From Thermoanaerobaculales bacterium (GTDB taxonomy: Bacteria; Acidobacteriota; Thermoanaerobaculia; Thermoanaerobaculales; Sulfomarinibacteraceae), in NCBI GenBank assembly GCA_029938595.1, contig JAOZUP010000253.1, forward strand, positions 1 through 6,248: a stretch of 6,248 nt of DNA, given 5' to 3'. A program made the translations under genes and the position numbers. Below are positions 1 through 5,163 of this stretch, piece after piece. The notes below the pieces were generated by a model. The model did not search any database. It was given only the letters and a program-made list of their open reading frames with translations, and was not told where the DNA came from. How positions within the stretch are numbered: the first letter of the stretch is position 1; each line of letters starts with the position of its first letter.

Positions 1-662
1 GCATCATAGAGATGGCTCGCACACATCGTGCGGTCGTACTCGTCCTCGGCGTCGTCCGCCGCACGTTTCCAGTACTCGATCGAGTCGTCGATGGTCCACA
101 CTCTTCCCTTGTCCCGCCACACCCCGACCATACGTTTGATCCGGCCCGAAGCGTCGGGTCGTGCGGCCGCTATCTCGGCATAGTGGAGCGCCGCCTCCTG
201 GTCCTGAAAACGCATGAATAGATCCCACGCTGCAGCCTCCGCCAGCTGCCAACTCTCCGGCAGGTTTTCCAGACCCTTGTCAAAGAGCCGGCGCACCGAC
301 TTTTTCAGCTGCGCCTGATCGCCTCCGGTTTGGATCCCCATGATCAGGGCCCCGATCCGGTAGGCGTCAAAATAGAGAGGGTCGAGATCAGTGATGAGGT
401 TGTAGATCGTCTCGAGATACAGGAATCGCTCATCGGGTTTGAACCCCGAGTAGTACTGGATCGACCATAGATAGAGGATGTCGGCTGCGAGACCGGGATT
501 GCCGAGGCTCATGATCTTAAGCATCTCCGGTGACGGCAGGTAGAGAAGCTCCCGGCCGAGCGGATCCTCCCGTGGAATCTTACCCAGCTCCACCTCGGCA
601 GCGACCGCGACCGCGAGCAGAGCGCCGACGACCACGAGCGATACTAGGGTTCTAGCCCGCAT
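1..662 (-). CDS. Secreted helical-repeat (TPR-like) protein linked to an ABC exporter, 3' end outside the window
   Basis: The open frame starts with ATG at 662 and runs leftward off the window without a stop, giving 220 complete codons. Residues 1-22 form a signal peptide or signal anchor: an Arg-containing start, a hydrophobic core rich in Val, Leu and Ala, and a possible signal-peptidase site after AVAVAA. The mature part is predicted to be helical. Residues 41-73 (LPSPEMLKIMSLG, then LAADILYLWSIQYYSG) resemble the opening block of proteins annotated as tetratricopeptide-repeat proteins beside ABC-2 exporters. Residues 93-108 (LDPLYFDAYRIG) and 138-172 look like further helix pairs, the latter rich in aromatic residues and Ala. 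A GGTGAG ribosome-binding site lies just before the ATG, and the permease stop is 15 bases upstream, so it is the third gene of the ABC operon. It probably acts outside the cytoplasmic membrane. The reading frame is firm; the repeat-family assignment is from memory of similar proteins, and function is unknown. Confidence 0.8.
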   Translation of the reverse strand, partial: MRARTLVSLVVVGALLAVAVAAEVELGKIPREDPLGRELLYLPSPEMLKIMSLGNPGLAADILYLWSIQYYSGFKPDERFLYLETIYNLITDLDPLYFDAYRIGALIMGIQTGGDQAQLKKSVRRLFDKGLENLPESWQLAEAAAWDLFMRFQDQEAALHYAEIAAARPDASGRIKRMVGVWRDKGRVWTIDDSIEYWKRAADDAEDEYDRTMCASHLYD

Positions 663-677
663 ATCTCACCGGGCTGG

Positions 678-1445
678 TCACTTGAGATCCTTGGTTTGAA
701 ATCGAAGAGCTGCAAGAAAAAGCAGCACGCCAACACATGCCGATGCGTAGACAACCGCCCAGCCGACCGCAGCCGGCGGGATCGGGAGATCGTGCACGAC
801 CTCGGTTCGGAAATTGAACCGCTCGAGGTTGGGAACCAGGTAATACACCGTCGCGATCACCGCACGGGTGAAGGTGCCGGGCAATTGCCTCGTCAGCATC
901 CACAGATCGGCCGACATGTGCCCAACGACGAACATCGCCAGGGTCATCAGCGAGCCCAGAATCGGACGGGTGAGGACTGCAAAGAGGGTGGCGAAGGCGG
1001 CGAGGACCGACATTTCCAACATGGTCATAGCGGCCGCAAAGACCAGCATCGGATCGAATTGGCCGGTGTAAATCAGCACCATGACCACCAACACCAGGGT
1101 GATCAGGAGCAGGTTTGCAGCAACAATCGCCACCAGCCCGAGGTACTTGCCGAGAACGAACTGCCATCTTCTCACCGGCTTGGCAAGGATATTGAACACC
1201 GTTCGATTGTCGACCTCGCGACTGATCAGAAGCATGCTCATCATCACCGCGATCAACATCGAGAAGAACTGCATCGCTGCGAGCCCGATGTCCTTGACGA
1301 TTTTCGCTTCGTCGCCAACCGTAAGCATCCCGAAGAGCTTGGTGCTGATGACCATGACGATCGCGAAACCGATGAAGAGATACAGGATCCGGTCTCGGAT
1401 GGCTTCACGAAAGGTGTTAACCGCAATCGCTCGAATCGCCCTCAT
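678..1445 (-). CDS. ABC-2 type transporter permease
   Basis: A 255-residue integral membrane protein, forming the membrane half of an ABC exporter with the ATPase encoded directly upstream. Hydrophobic segments are visible at about residues 20-40, 55-75, 101-126, 133-158, 163-178 and 225-247, giving the six spans expected of an ABC-2 permease. The cytoplasmic stretch after the second span, SREVDNRTVFNILAKPVRRW followed by LGKYLG (residues 75-104), is the typical coupling region of this family. The extracytoplasmic YYLVPNLERFNF (201-212) is also a recurring motif in these proteins. The start chosen is the ATG at 1445, which overlaps the ATPase stop codon as ATGA. It has a GAGGGAG ribosome-binding site (complement of 1453-1459) seven bases upstream, and the protein then begins with the amphipathic MRAIRAIAVNTFREAIRDR usual in the family. 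An in-frame extension to 1583 would lie wholly inside the ATPase gene and reads as low-complexity shadow. The substrate cannot be read from sequence. Confidence 0.93.
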   Translation of the reverse strand: MRAIRAIAVNTFREAIRDRILYLFIGFAIVMVISTKLFGMLTVGDEAKIVKDIGLAAMQFFSMLIAVMMSMLLISREVDNRTVFNILAKPVRRWQFVLGKYLGLVAIVAANLLLITLVLVVMVLIYTGQFDPMLVFAAAMTMLEMSVLAAFATLFAVLTRPILGSLMTLAMFVVGHMSADLWMLTRQLPGTFTRAVIATVYYLVPNLERFNFRTEVVHDLPIPPAAVGWAVVYASACVGVLLFLAALRFQTKDLK

Positions 1446-2365
1446 CGATCGACTCCCTCGGAATGGGTCATGAGCAGATCTTCGAGAGTCGCCCGCATCG
1501 GGTTCATGCTCACCAGCCGCGCTCCCCGGTCGGCAAGCTCCCGAATCAACGCATCGCGATCCTCCGACGACACTCTGACCCACGCCTCACCGCTGCCGAC
1601 GTGATGTGCGAGCAACCGGGTCGACAGCTCCTCCGGGGACACACCGGCAAAGGTCACCTCGTACCGATCCGCTTCACGCGAAACCAGGTCGCGAACGGTT
1701 CCGACCGCCCGGACCCTGCCGTCGACGACGATCGCTACCCGGTCGCAGAGGGCCTCCACGTCCGGGATGATGTGTGAGGAGAAGAAGACAGTGACCCCCG
1801 CCGCCGCCTGCCGCAGGATCATGTCGCGTACGTCGCGCCGCCCGATTGGATCGAGGCCGCTCATCGGCTCATCGAGAATCAACAGCTTGGGATCGCCAAG
1901 CAGGGCCTGACCGAACGCCACTCGCTGAAGCATACCCTTTGAGTACGCGCCCATCTTGCGATCGCCGCTCGCCGCCATGCCGACGTCATCGAGAACTCGT
2001 GAAATGCGATCCTCCTGCTGCGACCGTACGACCCCCAATAGCTCGGCGCAAAAGCGGAGAAACTCGCGCCCAGTGAGGTGGCTGTATACGTACGGACTTT
2101 CGGTCATGAACCCGATCTTGCGTTTGGCCTCGAGCGACGTGTGTGGAAGACCGCACACGGAGATCGAGCCCGAATCGGGATAGATGAGCTCGGTAATCGC
2201 CTTGATCGTAGTGGTCTTCCCCGCTCCGTTCGGACCCAGGAAACCGAATATCTCGGCCCGCCGAACATCGAAGCTGAGGCCCTTGAGGACCTCTATCGGC
2301 GACTCGAAGAGCCCCGGGTGAAAGGTCTTTCGAAGATCTTCCACACTAAGCTGGATATCTGCCAT
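1442..2365 (-). CDS. ABC transporter ATP-binding protein (ABC-2 exporter family)
   Basis: A 307-residue cytoplasmic ATPase that powers the permease encoded immediately downstream. Visible motifs are Walker A GPNGAGKTT (44-52), signature YSKGMLQR (141-148), Walker B LLILDEP (161-167), D-loop SGLD (169-172) and switch His198 in FFSSH. The Q-loop position reads FMTESPYVY (87-95), so Glu appears where classic importers have Gln, and the signature departs from LSGGQ. Both variants are, to my knowledge, common in the branch of exporters paired with ABC-2 permeases. Residues 230-307 form a C-terminal extension after the nucleotide-binding domain, typical of this branch. The ATG at 2365 is preferred over an in-frame upstream start at 2401 because GGGGGATCC sits a few bases before it and the family begins at this point (MADIQLSVEDLRKTF). 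It is the first gene of the minus-strand operon. The transported substrate is unknown; gliding, lipid or peptide export are all possible for this family. Confidence 0.95.
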   Translation of the reverse strand: MADIQLSVEDLRKTFHPGLFESPIEVLKGLSFDVRRAEIFGFLGPNGAGKTTTIKAITELIYPDSGSISVCGLPHTSLEAKRKIGFMTESPYVYSHLTGREFLRFCAELLGVVRSQQEDRISRVLDDVGMAASGDRKMGAYSKGMLQRVAFGQALLGDPKLLILDEPMSGLDPIGRRDVRDMILRQAAAGVTVFFSSHIIPDVEALCDRVAIVVDGRVRAVGTVRDLVSREADRYEVTFAGVSPEELSTRLLAHHVGSGEAWVRVSSEDRDALIRELADRGARLVSMNPMRATLEDLLMTHSEGVDR

Positions 2366-2403
2366 ATCGGATCCCCCAACGGCCCGGCACGTGGTCTTCA
2401 AAC

Positions 2404-2409
2404 AGTATA
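2404..2409 (-). promoter_or_regulatory. Candidate -10 element of the ABC operon
   Basis: On the minus strand this hexamer reads TATACT, matching TATAAT at five of six positions. It lies about 39 bases before the ATPase ATG, which would leave a leader of roughly 30 bases carrying the GGGGGATCC ribosome-binding site. No convincing TTGACA-like -35 box is seen 16-18 bases further upstream, so the promoter may be activator-dependent or use a different sigma factor. Confidence 0.4.
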
Positions 2410-2465
2410 GCGACCGTTCCGCCCGGCTCCTCTGTTATCCCGCCCGATACCGAAATCAAAAAATG

Positions 2466-2475
2466 CGATGCATCG
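2466..2475. promoter_or_regulatory. Perfect 10-bp palindrome, possible operator
   Basis: CGATGCATCG is its own reverse complement. It sits in the divergent intergenic region four bases upstream of the -10-like CATAAT for the plus-strand genes, where a bound protein would overlap RNA polymerase. The half-sites are short and a palindrome of this length can arise by chance, so an operator role is inference from position. Confidence 0.3.
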
Positions 2476-2478
2476 TGT

Positions 2479-2484
2479 CATAAT
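2479..2484 (+). promoter_or_regulatory. Candidate -10 element of the DivIVA-hutI operon
   Basis: CATAAT matches TATAAT at five of six positions and lies 24 bases before the DivIVA-domain ATG. The expected -35 zone around 2455-2461 falls in an A-rich run (ATCAAAA) with only three of six consensus matches. If used, the leader would be under 20 bases and consist mostly of the ribosome-binding site. Confidence 0.35.
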
Positions 2485-2494
2485 TGTTGATTGG

Positions 2495-2503
2495 AAAGGA
2501 GGG
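2495..2503 (+). promoter_or_regulatory. Strong Shine-Dalgarno fixing the DivIVA-domain gene start
   Basis: AAAGGAGGG is close to the full anti-16S complement and ends five bases before the ATG at 2509. This settles the start at 2509 over the in-frame TTG at 2491, which lies upstream of the ribosome-binding site itself. Confidence 0.8.
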
Positions 2504-2508
2504 CAGTC

Positions 2509-3036
2509 ATGTCCGAGTTCGCACCCATGGACATCCTCGGCCAGAAGTTCTCCAAACGACTTCAAGGCTACTCCCAGATCGAGGTGCACGACTACCTTAC
2601 CGAATTGGCGCGCGTCATCGAGGGCTTACTCCGAGAGCGCGGCGAACTGAGGCAACGGGTCCATCACATGGAGCAGGAACTCAAGGCCTTTCGTGAACGC
2701 GAAACGGCGCTCAAGGAAGCGTTGGTGGCTGCGCAGCGTTCTGCTGAGACCACCATCGAGGTGGCTCGGGTCGAAGGCCAGCGAATCGTCGACGAGGGCC
2801 ACAACCTGGCCGATCGTCTCATGGTCGAGGCCAACGAGCGGGCGCAGAACATCGAAAAAGTGATCGGCGATCTCCGCAACCGCCGTCGCGAGGTCCGCGC
2901 TGAGCTCAACCGCATCGTGGAGTTGGTGGAGGGCCTCGTCCAGGACGACAAGCGCCGGGAGCAGGAAGAGCGGGCCACACCGCAGCTCGCGTCGTTCCAG
3001 CGACACACACGGGAAAGCACCGAGAACCAGGGATGA
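2509..3036 (+). CDS. DivIVA-domain coiled-coil protein
   Basis: A 175-residue soluble protein. Residues 7-33 (MDILGQKFSKRLQGYSQIEV, then HDYLTEL) match the N-terminal DivIVA/GpsB domain: an opening helix, a conserved F-x-x-x-L-x-GY segment, then acidic and hydrophobic positions starting the coiled coil. Residues 30-155 are almost unbroken heptad-type helix rich in Glu, Arg, Leu and Ala, with no Pro. The tail from about 156 is polar and likely disordered. Family members bind curved membrane or division-site partners and act as scaffolds for growth, division or polarity proteins; DivIVA itself in Bacillus subtilis is of similar length. It has no signal peptide or membrane span. It is the first gene after a divergent promoter region, and its TGA overlaps the hutI ATG by four bases, so the two are probably co-translated. 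The domain call is good; its partner and cell location cannot be read from sequence, so I give no gene symbol. Confidence 0.85.
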   Translation: MSEFAPMDILGQKFSKRLQGYSQIEVHDYLTELARVIEGLLRERGELRQRVHHMEQELKAFRERETALKEALVAAQRSAETTIEVARVEGQRIVDEGHNLADRLMVEANERAQNIEKVIGDLRNRRREVRAELNRIVELVEGLVQDDKRREQEERATPQLASFQRHTRESTENQG

Positions 3037-4289
3037 GTCTCCTCATCCGGGGAGCCCACCAGGTCGTCACGCCTCTTGGAACCGCGGCCCGGCGCGGTGC
3101 GGATTTGGCCAGGCTCGATGTTCGCCAACGAGCGGTCGTGCGATGCGAAAACGGGCTCATCGTCTTTGTCGGCGAGGAAGCCGAACACGAGCGACTGTTC
3201 TCCGACTGCGATGAAGTGCTTGACGCCGGCGGCGGTTGTGTCCTGCCGGGTTTCGTCGATCCCCACACCCACCCCGTGTGGGCCGGATCGCGGGAGGATG
3301 AGTTCGACCGCCGTCTGCGTGGTGAAAGCTACATGGACATCGCTCGCTCGGGCGGCGGTATCAACGCCACCGTCCGTGCCACACGGGCGGCGTCCTCTGA
3401 GGAGCTTCTCGGTGGCACCCTGGCTCGCCTTGACAACTTCCTGACTCACGGCACCACGACCATCGAGGCGAAATCAGGATATGGCCTCGACCTCGAGACC
3501 GAAATCCGGATGCTCGAGGTCATCCGCGACGCCAACCGCGTGCATTCCGTCGACCTCCATTCGACCTGTCTCGCGGCGCACGAGGTCCCGCCCGAGCATC
3601 GCGACGATCCCGAAGCCTGGGTTCGGTTGTTGATCGAAGAAATCCATCCGGAAATCGCCCGCCTCGGTCTCGCCGAGGCCGTGGATGTCTTCTGCGAGAC
3701 GGGAGTGTTCGATCTCGAGCAGACCCGATCGCTGCTCGCCGATGCCGCCGATTTTGGATGGCGGATCCACCTCCACGCCGACGAGCTGACCCCGCTCGGC
3801 GGCGCCGAGCTTGCGGTCGAACTCGACGCCCTGTCGGCCGACCACCTGATGTGCGTCACCCCTGCCGGAATCGCGGCACTCGCCGGTTCGAACACCGTCG
3901 CGGTGCTTCTCCCCGGCACATCGTTCTTTCTCCGATCCCACTTCGCTCCAGCACGGAAGCTCATTGATGCTGGATGTGCGGTCGCGGTCGCAACCGACTG
4001 CAACCCCGGTTCCTCCCCCACCGAGTCGATGCCGACGATTCTTGCCCTCGCGTGCCTCGGCATGGGGATGGAGGTTGCCGAGGCCATCACGGCTGCCACT
4101 CTCAACGCCGCTGCAGCCATCGGCCGCGCCAACGAACTGGGATCAATTGAGGTCGGTAAGCGTGCCGATCTCGTGATCCTCGACGCCCCCAGCTACCCCC
4201 ACCTGGTCTACCACTACGGCATCAACCCGGTGCGCCACGTGATCAAAGGGGGACGGATCGTGGTCGCGGATGCTCGCCTGATCGGATGA
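3033..4289 (+). CDS. hutI: Imidazolonepropionase (histidine degradation)
   Basis: A 418-residue amidohydrolase of normal family length that hydrolyses 4-imidazolone-5-propionate to N-formimino-L-glutamate, the third step of histidine degradation, in the cytoplasm. The metal-binding set is complete: H78 and H80 in PGFVDPHTHPVWAG, H248 in RIHLHADE and D322 in VATDCNPG. Catalytic and substrate-binding candidates H183 (AAHEVP), E251 and H271 (SADHL) are also in place, matching the spacing of the characterised Bacillus enzyme. The family-specific block FDRRLRGESYMDIARSGGGI (91-110) separates it from other amidohydrolases. The C-terminal strand domain (GSIEVGKRADLVIL) is intact. Its ATG overlaps the upstream DivIVA-domain stop as ATGA and lacks a well-spaced ribosome-binding site of its own, suggesting translational coupling. 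No hutH, hutU, hutG or ftcD is present in the window, so the rest of the pathway must lie elsewhere. The identification is very secure. Confidence 0.97.
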   Translation: MSLLIRGAHQVVTPLGTAARRGADLARLDVRQRAVVRCENGLIVFVGEEAEHERLFSDCDEVLDAGGGCVLPGFVDPHTHPVWAGSREDEFDRRLRGESYMDIARSGGGINATVRATRAASSEELLGGTLARLDNFLTHGTTTIEAKSGYGLDLETEIRMLEVIRDANRVHSVDLHSTCLAAHEVPPEHRDDPEAWVRLLIEEIHPEIARLGLAEAVDVFCETGVFDLEQTRSLLADAADFGWRIHLHADELTPLGGAELAVELDALSADHLMCVTPAGIAALAGSNTVAVLLPGTSFFLRSHFAPARKLIDAGCAVAVATDCNPGSSPTESMPTILALACLGMGMEVAEAITAATLNAAAAIGRANELGSIEVGKRADLVILDAPSYPHLVYHYGINPVRHVIKGGRIVVADARLIG

Positions 4290-4301
4290 CGCAGACCGCA
4301 A

Positions 4302-4318
4302 CGACGAGGTGATCGTCG
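4302..4318 (+). terminator. Weak stem-loop after hutI
   Basis: CGACGA and TCGTCG form a 6-bp perfect inverted repeat around a 5-base loop (GGTGA), 12 bases past the hutI stop in a 79-base convergent gap. No T-tract follows, so it is not a canonical intrinsic terminator. It could stabilise the mRNA 3' end or be chance. Nothing else recognisable is seen in 4290-4368. Confidence 0.25.
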
Positions 4319-4368
4319 CGTTCTAACCCGCGATTTTCACCGAATTTCGTGATGCGCCAGGGATCGGC

Positions 4369-5163
4369 TCACGGCACGTCGACCCGCAGCCGGCGGATTG
4401 AGAGGGCGCGTCCACTCCCCTCGTCTGCCTCCACCAGTGCTCCCCGCAGCTGGACGCCCCGCTTGGCGGGCTCGAAGGGCCGGGGCGTGTTGAAGAGGAA
4501 CCGTTCGAGGACCTTCTCCGTCCGCATGCCGATGATCGAATCGTAGGGTCCCGTCATGCCGACGTCGGTCTGGAGGGCCGTGCCCTTGGGAAGGATGCGT
4601 TCATCGGCGGTCGGCACGTGGGTGTGGGTGCCGAGCACTGCCGTCACCCGCCCGTCGAGGTACCAGCCCATGGCCTGCTTCTCCGAAGTGGCCTCGGCAT
4701 GCATGTCGACCAGGATGACGCGCACATCCGGGTGGGAGGCTCGAATCTCCTCGAGTACCTCATCGGCGCGCCGGAACGCGTTGTCGATCGGCGGCATCAT
4801 GGCCTGTCCCTGGAGGTTGATCACACCCACGGGAACACCCGAGGCCGTCTCCTCGACGCACCATCCGCGACCCGGGTTGCCGTCGGGGTAATTGGCCGGG
4901 CGCAGCAGGGATGGGTGTGCGTCGAGGAGGGGCACGCCCTCCTTCTTGTCCCACACGTGATTGCCGGTGGTCCAGACGTTTATTGGCAGCGGGTCGAGCT
5001 CTTCGAGCACTTTCGTTGTGATTCCGAATCCACCGGCGACGTTCTCGACGTTTGCGACCACGAAGTCAACGTTTTCGCGGTCAACGACGGGCTCGAGATG
5101 GCTCCGAAGAGCGCGCCGGCCGGCCGACCCCAACACGTCGCCGACGAAGAGCAATTTGATCAA
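4369..5163 (-). CDS. ymdB: YmdB-family metallophosphodiesterase
   Basis: A 264-residue cytoplasmic enzyme of the TIGR00282/YmdB family, which hydrolyses 2',3'-cyclic nucleotide phosphodiesters using two metal ions. All expected ligands are visible: D9 (FVGDVLG), E40 and N41 (NVENVAGGFG), N68 and H69 (TTGNHVWD), H155 (VDMHAEATSEK), H180 and H182 (GTHTHVPTAD). Length and ends match the family. The start is a TTG at 5163, whose last two bases begin the rny stop codon region (TTGA overlap of four bases). A GGAG ribosome-binding site (complement of 5172-5175) lies eight bases upstream inside rny, and the protein then begins MIKLLFVGDVLG as family members do, so no better ATG exists. It is co-transcribed with and probably translationally coupled to rny, an adjacency known from Firmicutes and other phyla. 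In Bacillus subtilis loss of YmdB affects biofilm and motility gene expression; whether that applies here is unknown. Confidence 0.95.
   Translation of the reverse strand: MIKLLFVGDVLGSAGRRALRSHLEPVVDRENVDFVVANVENVAGGFGITTKVLEELDPLPINVWTTGNHVWDKKEGVPLLDAHPSLLRPANYPDGNPGRGWCVEETASGVPVGVINLQGQAMMPPIDNAFRRADEVLEEIRASHPDVRVILVDMHAEATSEKQAMGWYLDGRVTAVLGTHTHVPTADERILPKGTALQTDVGMTGPYDSIIGMRTEKVLERFLFNTPRPFEPAKRGVQLRGALVEADEGSGRALSIRRLRVDVP

Noticed and set aside
652..1167. A 171-codon minus-strand frame overlapping the permease in another frame
   Set aside because: The permease frame has clear membrane spans and family motifs over the same bases; this frame is rich in Arg, Gly, Pro and Cys and recognisable as a shadow.
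1446..1583. A 46-residue N-terminal extension of the ABC permease
   Set aside because: It would sit entirely inside the ATPase gene, lacks permease-like sequence, and the ATG at 1445 has an ATGA overlap plus a well-placed GAGGGAG site.
696..1604. A 302-codon plus-strand open frame opposite the ABC permease and ATPase end
   Set aside because: It lies antisense to well-supported coding sequence, is full of His, Arg, Asp and Gln in a pattern typical of GC-rich antisense frames, and shows no domain or ribosome-binding site.
2491..2508. TTG at 2491 as the start of the DivIVA-domain gene
   Set aside because: The strong AAAGGAGGG site lies downstream of this TTG and is correctly spaced for the ATG at 2509.
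2398..2589. A small 63-codon minus-strand frame across the divergent intergenic region
   Set aside because: It overlaps the DivIVA-domain gene start and both candidate -10 boxes, and its protein has no recognisable feature.
2664..3449. A 261-codon minus-strand frame across the DivIVA-domain gene and hutI start
   Set aside because: It is antisense to two supported genes, contains runs of Ser and Arg, and has no family resemblance.
4332..4358. Imperfect inverted repeat (TCAC/GTGA with a loose CGC/GCG outer pair) as a terminator for ymdB
   Set aside because: The core is only 4 bp with an 8-base loop, the outer pairing needs bulges, and no T-tract follows in the minus direction.
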